The notes beneath the pieces are model-generated. The model worked only from the letters and a program-made list of their open reading frames with translations. It made no database searches and was not told the DNA's origin. Shown piece by piece: positions 18,699-26,966 of a stretch of 64,000 nucleotides of DNA (the first letter of the stretch is position 1; each line of letters starts with the position of its first letter). The DNA comes from Streptomyces sp. CB02414 (lineage in GTDB: Bacteria; Actinomycetota; Actinomycetes; Streptomycetales; Streptomycetaceae), in assembly GCF_001905385.1 (NCBI RefSeq), contig NZ_LIPF01000002.1:1-64000 (forward strand). The letters are read 5' to 3'. The position numbers were made by a program, and so were the translations under genes.

Positions 18699-20792
18699 GT
18701 GACGCGCAGCGTGTACGTGACCGGTATCGACCGCGGCGACGGCCGCCAGGTCGTCGAACTGGGGGTCATGGAACTCCTGACCCGGCAGGTCGACCGGGTC
18801 GGCGTCTTCCGTCCCCTGGTCCACGACGGACCCGACCGGCTCTTCGAGCTGCTGCGGTCCCGCTACCGGCTCGCGCAGGACCCCGCGACCGTGTACGGCA
18901 TGGACTACCAGGAGGCGTCCGCCCTCCAGGCCGAGCAGGGCACGGACGAGCTGGTCTCCGCGCTAGTCGACCGCTTCCACCTGGTCGCCCGGGACTACGA
19001 CGTCGTCCTCGTCCTCGGCACCGACTTCGCCGCCACCCAGCTCCCGGACGAGCTGTCGCTGAACGCGCGGCTCGCCAACGAGTTCGGGGCCTCGGTCCTC
19101 CCGGTGGTCGGCGGGCGGGGGCAGGCCGCCGAGTCGGTGCTCGCCGAGACCGTCAACGCCTTCCGCGCCTACGACACGCTGGGCTGCGACGTGCTGGCCA
19201 TGGTGACCAACCGGGTCGCCCGCGAGGACCGGGACGAGATCGCCGGGCTGCTCGCGGGCCGCCTGCCGGTGCCGTGCTGGGTGGTGCCGGACGAGCCCGC
19301 GCTGTCCGCGCCGACCGTCTCGCAGATCGCGCACGCCCTCGGCGCCAAGGTGGTCCTGGGCGACGACTCGGGGCTCGCCCGGGACGCGCTGGACTTCGTC
19401 TTCGGCGGCGCCATGCTGCCCAACCTGCTCGCCGCCCTGACCCCGGGCTGCCTGGTGATCACCCCCGGCGACCGCGCCGACCTGGTCGTCGGCACCCTGG
19501 CCGCGCACAGCGCCGGCACCCCGCCGATAGCCGGGGTGCTGCTCACGCTGAACGAGGTGCCGGGCGACGGCATCCTCACCCTCGCCGCCCGCCTGGCTCC
19601 CGGCACCCCGGTCCTGTCGGTGACCGGCAACAGCTTCCCCACCGCCGAGCGCCTGTTCTCCCTGGAGGGCAAGCTCAACGCGGCCGCCCCGCGCAAGGCG
19701 GAGACGGCCCTCGGCCTCTTCGAGCGCTACGTCGACACCGCGGACCTCAGCAAGCGGGTCTCCGCGCCGAGCAGCGACCGCGTCACGCCGATGATGTTCG
19801 AGCACAAGCTGCTGGAGCAGGCCCGCTCGGACCTGCGCCGGGTCGTGCTCCCCGAGGGCACCGAGGAGCGGGTGCTGCACGCGGCGGAGGTGCTGCTGCG
19901 CCGGGGCGTGTGCGAGCTGACGCTGCTCGGTCCCGTCGAGCAGGTCCGCAAGAAGGCCGCCGACCTGGGCATCGACCTGGAGGGCGCCGAGCTGATCGAC
20001 CCGGCCGTCTCCGAACTGCGGGACTCCTTCGCCGAGAAGTACGCGGCCCTGCGCGCCCACAAGGGCGTGACCGTGGAGCTGGCGTACGACGTGGTATCCG
20101 ACGTGAACTACTTCGGCACGCTGATGGTGCAGGAAGGATTCGCCGACGGGATGGTGTCGGGGTCGGTGCACTCGACTGCGGCGACGATCCGTCCGGCCTT
20201 CGAGATCATCAAGACCAAGCCGGAAGCGTCGATCGTGTCGTCCGTCTTCTTCATGTGCCTGGCCGACAAGGTGCTGGTCTACGGCGACTGCGCGGTCAAC
20301 CCGGACCCGGACGCCGAGCAGCTCGCCGACATCGCCACCCAGTCGGCGGCCACGGCGGCGCGGTTCGGGGTGGACCCGCGGATCGCGATGCTGTCGTACT
20401 CGACGGGCACGTCCGGTTCCGGCGCCGATGTCGACAAGGTGCGCGAGGCGACCGAGCTGGTCCGCGCCGGGCGGCCCGACCTGCGCATCGAGGGGCCGAT
20501 CCAGTACGACGCGGCCGTGGAGCCGTCGGTCGCCGCGACCAAGCTGCCGGGCTCGGAGGTCGCCGGGCAGGCCAGCGTGCTGATCTTCCCCGACCTGAAC
20601 ACCGGCAACAACACCTACAAGGCCGTGCAGCGCTCGGCCGGCGCGATCGCCGTCGGCCCGGTCCTCCAGGGGCTGCGCAAGCCGGTCAACGACCTGTCCC
20701 GGGGCGCGCTCGTCCAGGACATCGTCAACACCGTCGCCATCACGGCGATCCAGGCCCAGCAGTCCCCGAGCGAGAAGGTCTCCGCCCAGTGA
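18699..20792 (+). CDS. pta: phosphate acetyltransferase
   Basis: 697 residues from GTG 18699 (GGAGAG upstream), the long three-domain Pta. It converts acetyl-CoA and phosphate to acetyl phosphate and CoA. The N-terminal P-loop/BioD-like domain starts RSVYVTGIDRGDGRQVVELG, its Walker-type loop altered from GTPxxGK to GIDRGDGR. A DRTGG-like regulatory domain covers about 215-330. The catalytic PTA/PTB domain starts near 365 (RRVVLPEGTEERVLHAAEVL) and ends with LIFPDLNTGNNTYKAVQRSA. The upstream in-frame extension to 18585 contains the leader hairpin and is not coding. It overlaps ackA by 4 nt. Confidence 0.95.
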   Translation: MTRSVYVTGIDRGDGRQVVELGVMELLTRQVDRVGVFRPLVHDGPDRLFELLRSRYRLAQDPATVYGMDYQEASALQAEQGTDELVSALVDRFHLVARDYDVVLVLGTDFAATQLPDELSLNARLANEFGASVLPVVGGRGQAAESVLAETVNAFRAYDTLGCDVLAMVTNRVAREDRDEIAGLLAGRLPVPCWVVPDEPALSAPTVSQIAHALGAKVVLGDDSGLARDALDFVFGGAMLPNLLAALTPGCLVITPGDRADLVVGTLAAHSAGTPPIAGVLLTLNEVPGDGILTLAARLAPGTPVLSVTGNSFPTAERLFSLEGKLNAAAPRKAETALGLFERYVDTADLSKRVSAPSSDRVTPMMFEHKLLEQARSDLRRVVLPEGTEERVLHAAEVLLRRGVCELTLLGPVEQVRKKAADLGIDLEGAELIDPAVSELRDSFAEKYAALRAHKGVTVELAYDVVSDVNYFGTLMVQEGFADGMVSGSVHSTAATIRPAFEIIKTKPEASIVSSVFFMCLADKVLVYGDCAVNPDPDAEQLADIATQSAATAARFGVDPRIAMLSYSTGTSGSGADVDKVREATELVRAGRPDLRIEGPIQYDAAVEPSVAATKLPGSEVAGQASVLIFPDLNTGNNTYKAVQRSAGAIAVGPVLQGLRKPVNDLSRGALVQDIVNTVAITAIQAQQSPSEKVSAQ

Positions 20793-22024
20793 GTTCCACG
20801 CGTGTCCTCGTCCTCAACTCCGGCTCCTCGTCGGTGAAGTACCAGCTCATCGACATGCGCGGCGGCGAGCGCCTGGCGGCCGGGCTGGTCGAGCGCATCG
20901 GGGAGCAGACCTCGCGGCTGAAGCACACCCACGTGGCCGACGGCGACACCCGGGAGCAGCACGGCCCGATCGCCGACCACGAGGCCGCCCTCAAGGCGGT
21001 CGCCGCGGAACTGGGCCGGGACGGTCTGGGCCTGGACTCCCCCGAGCTGGCCGCGATCGGGCACCGGGTGGTGCACGGCGGCATGTTCTTCACCGAGCCC
21101 ACCCTCATCGACGACAGCGTGCTCACGGAGATCGAGCGGCTGGTCCCGGTCGCGCCGCTGCACAACCCGGCCAACCTCACCGGCATCCGCACCGCGCAGG
21201 CACTCCGCCCCGACCTGCCCCAGGTGGCGGTCTTCGACACCGCCTTCCACACCACGATGCCGGAGTCCGCGGCGCGCTACGCGATCGACCCGAAGATCGC
21301 CGACCGGTACCGCATCCGCCGCTACGGCTTCCACGGCACCTCGCACGCGTACGTCTCCCGCGAGACCGCGCGGCTGCTGGGCAAGGACCCGTCGGAGGTC
21401 AACGTCATCGTGCTCCACCTGGGCAACGGCGCCTCGGCCTCGGCGGTCGAGGGCGGCCGGTGCGTGGACACGTCCATGGGGCTGACGCCCTTGGAGGGCC
21501 TGGTGATGGGTACGCGGTCGGGAGACCTGGACCCGGCGGTCATCTTCCATTTGGAGCGCGTTGGCGGAATGTCCACGGACGAGATCGACACTTTCCTCAA
21601 CAAGAGGAGCGGCCTGTTCGGTCTGTGCGGTGACAACGACATGCGGGAGATCCGCCGCCGGGTGGAGGAGGGCGACGAGCGGGCGCGGCTGGCCTTCGAC
21701 ATCTACATTCACCGGCTGAAGAAGTACATCGGCGCCTATTACGCCGTCCTCGGACGGGTGGACGCGGTGGCCTTCACGGCCGGGGTCGGCGAGAACGCGG
21801 CGCCGGTGCGCCAGGCCGCGGTGGCGGGCCTGGAGGGGCTCGGCCTGACGGTGGACGGCGAGCTGAACGCCGTACGCGGCGACGAGGCGCGGCTGATCTC
21901 GCCCGCGGACGCGCGGGTGGCGGTGGCCGTGGTGCCGACCGACGAGGAAATGGAGATCGCGACACAAACCTACGCGCTGGTAAATGATTCCGGTGGTTCA
22001 GTTGCTTCGGGGAATCTCACCTGA
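20789..22024 (+). CDS. ackA: acetate kinase
   Basis: 411 residues from GTG 20789, overlapping the pta stop. It makes ATP and acetate from acetyl phosphate, and the reverse. Motifs: VLVLNSGSSSVKYQLIDM, GHRVVHGGMFF, the signature RRYGFHGTSHAYVS, IVLHLGNGASASAVEGG, TPLEGLVMGTRSGDLDPAV and FTAGVGENAAPVRQ. The catalytic Asp sits in AVFDTAFHTTMP. Together with pta it forms one translationally coupled acetate unit. Confidence 0.97.
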   Translation: MSSTRVLVLNSGSSSVKYQLIDMRGGERLAAGLVERIGEQTSRLKHTHVADGDTREQHGPIADHEAALKAVAAELGRDGLGLDSPELAAIGHRVVHGGMFFTEPTLIDDSVLTEIERLVPVAPLHNPANLTGIRTAQALRPDLPQVAVFDTAFHTTMPESAARYAIDPKIADRYRIRRYGFHGTSHAYVSRETARLLGKDPSEVNVIVLHLGNGASASAVEGGRCVDTSMGLTPLEGLVMGTRSGDLDPAVIFHLERVGGMSTDEIDTFLNKRSGLFGLCGDNDMREIRRRVEEGDERARLAFDIYIHRLKKYIGAYYAVLGRVDAVAFTAGVGENAAPVRQAAVAGLEGLGLTVDGELNAVRGDEARLISPADARVAVAVVPTDEEMEIATQTYALVNDSGGSVASGNLT

Positions 22025-22047
22025 GCGGCATCCCGCCCTTTTGTATT

Positions 22048-22091
22048 TTCCGCCAGACGGAATATTCCGCGCCGAAACAAACCGATAGGAT
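22048..22091 (+). promoter_or_regulatory. pyk promoter region with overlapping TTCCG/CGGAA dyads
   Basis: The -10 TAGGAT (22086-22091) lies 7 nt before ATG 22099. Just upstream, TTCCG-CCAGA-CGGAA (22048-22062) overlaps the perfect 12-bp palindrome CGGAATATTCCG (22058-22069), giving three alternating half-sites where the -35 would be. There is no good TTGACA match, which suggests an activator or repressor site. Confidence 0.55.
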
Positions 22092-22098
22092 GGCACCC

Positions 22099-23529
22099 AT
22101 GCGCCGTTCGAAAATCGTCTGTACCCTCGGCCCCGCGGTCGACTCCCACGAGCAGCTCGTAGCGCTGATCGAAGCCGGCATGAACGTGGCCCGCTTCAAC
22201 TTCAGCCACGGCACGCACGCCGAGCACCAGGGCCGTTACGACCGTGTCCGGGCCGCCGCCAAGGAGACCGGCAGGGCCATCGGTGTCCTCGCCGACCTCC
22301 AGGGCCCGAAGATCCGCCTGGAGACCTTCGCGGAGGGCCCCGTCGAGCTGGTGCGCGGTGACGAGTTCACCATCACCACCGAGGACGTGCCGGGCGACCG
22401 GACGATCTGCGGCACGACCTACAAGGGCCTGCCCGGTGACGTCACCAAGGGCGACCAGGTGCTCATCAACGACGGCAACGTCGAGCTGAAGGTCACCGAG
22501 GTCGAGGGCCCCCGGGTGAAGACGATCGTCATCGAGGGCGGCGTCATCTCCGACCACAAGGGCATCAACCTGCCCGGTGCGGCCGTGAACGTCCCCGCGC
22601 TCAGCGAGAAGGACGTCGAGGATTTGCGGTTCGCGCTGCGGATGGGCTGCGACCTGGTCGCCCTCTCCTTCGTCCGGGACGCCAAGGACGTCGCCGACGT
22701 GCACCGCGTGATGGACGAGGAGGGCCGCCGGGTCCCCGTCGTCGCCAAGGTGGAGAAGCCGCAGGCGGTCGAGAACATGGAGGACGTCGTGATGGCGTTC
22801 GACGGCGTGATGGTCGCCCGTGGCGACCTGGCCGTCGAGTACCCGCTCGAGAAGGTCCCCATGGTGCAGAAGCGGCTGATCGAGCTGTGCCGCCGCAACG
22901 CCAAGCCGGTGATCGTGGCGACCCAGATGATGGAGTCGATGATCACCAACTCCCGCCCGACCCGCGCCGAGGCCTCCGACGTGGCCAACGCGATCCTGGA
23001 CGGCGCCGACGCGGTGATGCTGTCCGCCGAGTCGTCGGTGGGCGCGTACCCGATCGAGACCGTCAAGACGATGTCGAAGATCGTCGCCGCCGCCGAGCAG
23101 GAGCTGCTGTCCAAGGGCCTGCAGCCGCTGGTGCCGGGCAAGAAGCCGCGCACGCAGGGCGGTTCGGTGGCCCGTGCCGCCGCCGAGATCGCCGACTTCC
23201 TGGGCGGCAAGGGCCTGGTGGCCTTCACCCAGTCCGGCGACACCGCCCGCCGCCTCTCCCGCTACCGCGCGGCTCAGCCGATCCTGGCCTTCACCACCGA
23301 CGAGTCCACCCGCAACCAGCTGGCGCTCAGCTGGGGCGTGGAGCCGCACGTGGTGCCGTTCGTCAACACCACCGACGAGATGGTCGACCTGGTGGACCAG
23401 GAGACGGCCCGCCTCGGCCGGTTCAGCGACGGCGACGTCGTCGTGATCACCGCCGGTTCGCCCCCCGGCGTGCCCGGCACCACCAACATGGTCCGGGTCC
23501 TGCACCTGGGCGAGACGCGGCGCGGCTGA
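22099..23529 (+). CDS. pyk: pyruvate kinase
   Basis: 476 residues from ATG 22099, the homologous start MRRSKIVCTLGPA; ATG 22090 overlaps the -10. It transfers phosphate from phosphoenolpyruvate to ADP. Motifs: GMNVARFNFSHGTHAEHQ, VLADLQGPKIRLE, the metal/PEP segment VAKVEKPQAVENM with MVARGDLAVEYP, and NAKPVIVATQMMESMITNSRPTRAEASDVANAILDGADA (given in parts: VIVATQMMESM, RPTRAEASDVANA). The C-terminal allosteric domain contains FTQSGDTARRLSRYR. It stands alone behind its own promoter after ackA. Confidence 0.96.
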   Translation: MRRSKIVCTLGPAVDSHEQLVALIEAGMNVARFNFSHGTHAEHQGRYDRVRAAAKETGRAIGVLADLQGPKIRLETFAEGPVELVRGDEFTITTEDVPGDRTICGTTYKGLPGDVTKGDQVLINDGNVELKVTEVEGPRVKTIVIEGGVISDHKGINLPGAAVNVPALSEKDVEDLRFALRMGCDLVALSFVRDAKDVADVHRVMDEEGRRVPVVAKVEKPQAVENMEDVVMAFDGVMVARGDLAVEYPLEKVPMVQKRLIELCRRNAKPVIVATQMMESMITNSRPTRAEASDVANAILDGADAVMLSAESSVGAYPIETVKTMSKIVAAAEQELLSKGLQPLVPGKKPRTQGGSVARAAAEIADFLGGKGLVAFTQSGDTARRLSRYRAAQPILAFTTDESTRNQLALSWGVEPHVVPFVNTTDEMVDLVDQETARLGRFSDGDVVVITAGSPPGVPGTTNMVRVLHLGETRRG

Positions 23530-23556
23530 CACCCGCGCGGGTCTTTTCGTACGACG

Positions 23557-23591
23557 CCGAGGGCGCCCCCTGCGACAGGGGGCGCCCTCGG
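23557..23591. terminator. bidirectional terminator between pyk and the LEA-like gene
   Basis: The 16-bp arms are perfect (CCGAGGGCGCCCCCTG at 23557-23572 with its complement at 23576-23591) around a 3-nt CGA loop. It lies between convergent stops at 23529 and 23609 and can serve both. Confidence 0.8.
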
Positions 23592-23608
23592 GTCAGTCCC
23601 GGAAGGTC

Positions 23609-25021
23609 TCAGGTGATGTACTGCTGCAGCCCGGGGATGTGCAGCGTGCCGCCGAACTGACCGGCCTGGACGACCGTCACCTTCGTGAAGTAGATGAGCG
23701 GGATGTCCAGCGGCGGCGGGTGCTCCGGGTCGAAGGTGATCGGGATCAGCCCGAGCAGGTTGCCCGAGATGCTCTCGGTGTACATCACCGTGTCGCCGTC
23801 GCGGATCGTGGACGTGGAGCCCTCGGCCGCCTGCACGTGGTAGGTCTTGCCGGACTGCTCGTCCTTGACCGTCTGGTGCAGGTCGCCGATGTCGGTGCCG
23901 TTGGAGATGACGTACTTCAGCACCTTCTTGGTGGTGCCGTTGGCCGTCTTCACCTCGACGACGCCCTTGTAGGAGGCGCCCTTCAGCAGCAGCGAACTGG
24001 CGTTGAGGTACCAGGGGTCGTCGGGCAGCGGCACCGTGTTGTCGACGCCGCCCTCCGCGTCCGTGGCGACCGGGCAGTCCTCCGGGTCGGGGCCGGCGCT
24101 CTCGGAGGCGCTGGGGGTGGGCGAGGCGGTGGCCTCCTGAGCCTCCTCCTCCGCCTTGTCCTTCGCTTCCTCCGCGGCCTCCTCGGCCTTCCCGGCCGCC
24201 TCGTCCACCGACTCCCCGGTGTCCTCGGCCGCCTTCGACGCCGCGTCGGTCGTGCCCTCCACGGCGTCCTTCGCCGTGCCGGTGGCCTTGTCGGTGGCCT
24301 CCTTCGCCGGGTCGCCCGCGTCCTCGCCGGTGCTGCCGCTCTGCGACGCCGAGGGGGACGGCGTGGGGCTCGGGGTCTCCTCGGCCTTGCCACCGCCGGT
24401 GAAGAAGTCCTCGATGGCGTCGCCGAGGCCTTCCAGCACTCCGCCCTTGGTCTCGGACTCGGACGGGGACGGCTCCGCGGCACCCGCGCCGGGCTTCTCC
24501 TGGCTCTGCGGCTCCGTGCTCCCCGACTCCTGGGAGGCGGAGGGGCTGGGGGCGGGATCGGCGGCCTGCTCGTCCTTGTCGTCGGAACCTGAATCCGGCG
24601 AAGAGGACTCACCCTTGTCCGTGCCCGCGTCACCCGCGGACTCGGAGGAGCCGGGCTCCGTCGTGCCGTCCTTGTCCTTGCCGTCCTCGCCTTCCGGGCC
24701 GGTCGCCGACGGTGACGGCGTGGGCGGGGCGGACGCGCCCTTCTCGGCGTTCTCCAGGGCCGCCACGCACTCCTTGTACTCGTCCGCGGTCAGACTGTTG
24801 GAGGTCGGCTTCGCAGCGTCGTTGCCGTCGGCGATGGCCAGAGTCGGAGTGAACCCCATCCCCATGAGGACGGCCGTGGGCATCGCCGCCAGGGCTATCG
24901 CCTTCCCGGCCGGCATGTGGAACCTGGTGAACAACGGCTTCTTGGGTGCCGCGTGGCGCGGCCCGGTTCTCACACGGAACGACTCCACGTCAGTCCCGCG
25001 GGTCACCTCGTCAGCCGGCAC
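23609..25021 (-). CDS. membrane-anchored or secreted protein with LEA-like region, unknown function
   Basis: 470 residues from GTG 25021 after GGGAGG; it overlaps the upstream DUF6114 gene by 11 nt. One hydrophobic helix (about 38-64) follows a basic N-terminus. Residues 95-235 are Pro/Ser/Asp/Glu-rich. Residues 239-298 repeat Ala/Lys/Glu/Thr (KATGTAKDAVEGTTDAASKA), as in LEA proteins. A compact C-terminal domain (about 325-470; WYLNASSLLLKGASYKGVVE) contains IPLIYFTKVTVVQAG. Cysteines at 85 and 316 could pair outside the cell. I know no function. Its position after DUF6230 and DUF6114 suggests one system. Confidence 0.8.
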   Translation of the reverse strand: MPADEVTRGTDVESFRVRTGPRHAAPKKPLFTRFHMPAGKAIALAAMPTAVLMGMGFTPTLAIADGNDAAKPTSNSLTADEYKECVAALENAEKGASAPPTPSPSATGPEGEDGKDKDGTTEPGSSESAGDAGTDKGESSSPDSGSDDKDEQAADPAPSPSASQESGSTEPQSQEKPGAGAAEPSPSESETKGGVLEGLGDAIEDFFTGGGKAEETPSPTPSPSASQSGSTGEDAGDPAKEATDKATGTAKDAVEGTTDAASKAAEDTGESVDEAAGKAEEAAEEAKDKAEEEAQEATASPTPSASESAGPDPEDCPVATDAEGGVDNTVPLPDDPWYLNASSLLLKGASYKGVVEVKTANGTTKKVLKYVISNGTDIGDLHQTVKDEQSGKTYHVQAAEGSTSTIRDGDTVMYTESISGNLLGLIPITFDPEHPPPLDIPLIYFTKVTVVQAGQFGGTLHIPGLQQYIT

Positions 25022-25583
25022 TGTGCCTCCCGTTCGCCCCGTTGGCCGGGCTCGTTCCTGACAGATCGTTCGGCTCTTCCGCCCCGTCGCGCGGCTGCGG
25101 CACCGTGGCGTCGGGGTCCGCGGGGACCACGCTCTCGGGCGCGTCGCCCGTTCCCTTGCCCTCCAGCGGCGGCTCGGCCTGCGGCGGCTCGCCCGGCACC
25201 CACGACACGGCCATCGCCCCGCCGATCAGCGCGAACAGGAAGCCGATGAGGAATCCGCCCAGATTGGACACGGGGATGGACACCAGCGCCAGCAGGATCG
25301 CCGCCACGCCCGCGAAGACCCGGACGTGCTTCTGGAACCACAGGCTGACGCCCAGGACGACCAGCAGCACGCCGATGATCAGGGAACCGGAGCCCGCGGT
25401 GGTGGCCATCGCCAGCGTCAGGTGCCCGATCTGGAGGTTCGCGTACGGGAAGTAGGCGATGGGGAGTCCGCCGAGCGCGACGAACAGGCCGGCCCAGAAC
25501 GGCCGCGTGCCTCGCCAGGCACGGAACTGCAGCCTCCGGCGGGTGAACTGGCCGGGTGCGGCGGCAGGAGTCTCGGCGCTCAT
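25011..25583 (-). CDS. DUF6114 integral membrane protein
   Basis: 190 residues from ATG 25581-25583. Four hydrophobic segments: FWAGLFVALGGLPIAYF, LIIGVLLVVLGVSLWF, VFAGVAAILLALVSIPVSNL and GGFLIGFLFALIGGAMAVSW. A cytoplasmic basic stretch (FTRRRLQFRAWRGTRPF) precedes the first, and a Pro/Glu-rich tail follows the last. The membrane layout and the DUF6230 neighbour fit the DUF6114 family, whose role is unknown. It is the middle gene of the three-gene locus. Confidence 0.78.
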   Translation of the reverse strand: MSAETPAAAPGQFTRRRLQFRAWRGTRPFWAGLFVALGGLPIAYFPYANLQIGHLTLAMATTAGSGSLIIGVLLVVLGVSLWFQKHVRVFAGVAAILLALVSIPVSNLGGFLIGFLFALIGGAMAVSWVPGEPPQAEPPLEGKGTGDAPESVVPADPDATVPQPRDGAEEPNDLSGTSPANGANGRHSAG

Positions 25584-25656
25584 GGAAAACAGCTCCCTGG
25601 TACGGCTTTGCTGTGGTGGAGATGTGGGCCGTGTGCGACGACACGGCCGGAGAGTG

Positions 25657-25691
25657 GACGGGCGGGGGCGCCGCTGGCTCCCCCGCCCGTC
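25657..25691 (-). terminator. hairpin between DUF6230 and DUF6114 genes (partial terminator)
   Basis: GACGGGCGGGGG (25657-25668) pairs perfectly with CCCCCGCCCGTC (25680-25691) around an 11-nt loop. It is in the 117-bp gap inside the likely operon, so it may reduce transcription of the two downstream genes or protect the first message. Confidence 0.6.
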
Positions 25692-25700
25692 ACGGGGTGC

Positions 25701-26333
25701 TTAGTAGCACTCCTTGACACCCTTGGACAGCGACATCTTCAGACCGCTGAGCTTGAAGGTTCCGGCGGTGGTGGCCCACGCCGTCTGCTTCACGTCGGTC
25801 AGCGTGGCCGAGTCGGCCTGCTGCGCGAATCCGTTCGGGTTCGCGGTGTCGCCCTTCTGGATGCCGGGACCCTTGTTGGCGTCCTTGGCGGCCACACCGA
25901 TGTCGATGTTGCGGAAGGTGGCGTCGGCCTCGAGCTGCTCGACGTCGATGTACAGGTTCTTCGCCTCGACCGGCTTGTCGCCGCCGCCCGCCTTGAGCAT
26001 GAGGCTGACCGAACCGATCAGCGGGATGTCCGGGGTGACCACGGACTGGCACATGCCCTTGATGGTCGCGGACTTGAACGCCGAAACGGCGACGGGGTGA
26101 GCCGTCTTCTCGCCCTTCAGCGTGTAACCCGAGTCAATGGCCCCGTACTGGGAGAACCCCGTACCGTCGAGCCGGTCCGCCGTCACCTTGAACGACTGAC
26201 CGGAGACGCTGAACGAAGCCGCCAGGGCACCCTGCCCCAGCGCGACGCCTATCGCCGCCGTGGCGGCAACGCTGGGCACCATCACCACAGCGAACCGCTT
26301 CCATCTGGTCCCGCCACGCACCTGGGACTCCAT
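25701..26333 (-). CDS. DUF6230 secreted/surface protein
   Basis: 210 residues from ATG 26333 with a strong AAGGAGG site. An Arg/Lys-rich start and one hydrophobic helix (RFAVVMVPSVAATAAIGVAL, about 14-39) form an uncleaved anchor or signal peptide; an AxA-like site follows at ALAAS. The exported part is predicted beta-rich (SVSGQSFKVTADRLDGTGF; SVSLMLKAGGG; KNLYIDVEQLEADATFRNID). Two cysteines (about 94 and at the extreme C-terminus, KECY) may form a disulfide. Relatives are often auto-annotated cholesterol esterase, but I see no lipase serine motif, so that name is unsupported. It is the first gene of the locus and probably the most expressed. Confidence 0.78.
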   Translation of the reverse strand: MESQVRGGTRWKRFAVVMVPSVAATAAIGVALGQGALAASFSVSGQSFKVTADRLDGTGFSQYGAIDSGYTLKGEKTAHPVAVSAFKSATIKGMCQSVVTPDIPLIGSVSLMLKAGGGDKPVEAKNLYIDVEQLEADATFRNIDIGVAAKDANKGPGIQKGDTANPNGFAQQADSATLTDVKQTAWATTAGTFKLSGLKMSLSKGVKECY

Positions 26334-26715
26334 ATTTCCTCCTTCTCGGACGTACATCTCCTGGCCTCGGCCAGCCCCCGGAGCGGCGGCTGGACCTGGC
26401 AGGGATGGGAGAAGTGCTACGTCCTCGGGAAGGAGAGCGCCCGCACTCGGCGGCACGTACGAAACGAGCCCGAATCACCGGCGATCACCCCCGAGCGACA
26501 ACCACTGGTCGCGCCTGACACGCATCACGCACAACCCTGCTGGACAGGCTTCGCCGGGTGGACGAAGACCCCCCTGCCCAAGAGCCGGCGCCACTGCCGC
26601 CGGCTCTGCTCGGTGGGGACCCAGGAACCCCCGCGACCCGACTGGCTTTCGGGGTACGGGAATGGACCGAGCGTCGCCGATCGTGGTGCATTCTCGGCGC
26701 CGACACAAGGGGGTT

Positions 26716-26733
26716 CGTTACTCGCTGGTAACG
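26716..26733. promoter_or_regulatory. dyad CGTTAC-N6-GTAACG
   Basis: Perfect 6-bp arms with the centre TCGCTG. The same core, CGTTAC-YCGCYGGT, occurs at the start of the nearby tetR gene (28167-28183), making this a candidate operator for that regulator about 380 bp before the DUF6230 ATG. Confidence 0.45.
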
Positions 26734-26847
26734 GCTCAACAACCGGAGTACGACACACCGCCCCTGAACGGCGACGCTGGGTGTGTCATGCGGTCGGAAC
26801 AAAACTATTGATCGCTGGACAGAAACCGACAGATCGGCGCCGCCGAC

Positions 26848-26900
26848 TTACTGGCAGTAACAGCGGCCGCGATTACCAAGATTTGGTAAAGCGCGGCCGC
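26848..26900. promoter_or_regulatory. two adjacent palindromes, TTACTG-G-CAGTAA and TTACCAA-GAT-TTGGTAA
   Basis: The first is 26848-26860 and the second 26873-26889; both are perfect. The second is bracketed by two copies of GCGGCCGC (26863-26870 and 26893-26900), so the whole could fold into a long stem. There is no U-tract, so operator function is more likely than termination. Confidence 0.45.
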
Positions 26901-26966
26901 AGTGACCTACCGGAGACAGCTCCTTCACACGGGCACCACCCGGACGAACGGGCGGTACCCCGCCCG

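Larger units (their letters stand above)
26334..26966. other. 633-bp non-coding interval upstream of the DUF6230 operon
   Basis: No frame here has codon bias or a usable ribosome-binding site. The part 26700-26910 is unusually AT-rich for this chromosome and holds three dyads with TTAC/GTAA half-sites, described separately. A weak minus-strand -10 (TAGTTT, 26807-26802) could start a long leader. The strong Shine-Dalgarno of the DUF6230 gene is at the left edge. Confidence 0.6.

Noticed and set aside
25701..26333. Cholesterol esterase activity for the DUF6230 protein
   Set aside because: That name appears in automatic annotation of relatives, but no GxSxG motif or catalytic triad is visible.
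26260..26811. A 183-codon plus-strand frame in the DUF6230 upstream interval
   Set aside because: No ribosome-binding site, poor codon bias, and it runs antisense into the DUF6230 gene; treated as non-coding.
26863..26900. The GCGGCCGC-flanked palindrome as the terminator of the thioredoxin-TPR gene
   Set aside because: It lacks a U-tract and lies 67-104 nt past the stop in an AT-rich operator-like cluster; a regulatory role fits better.
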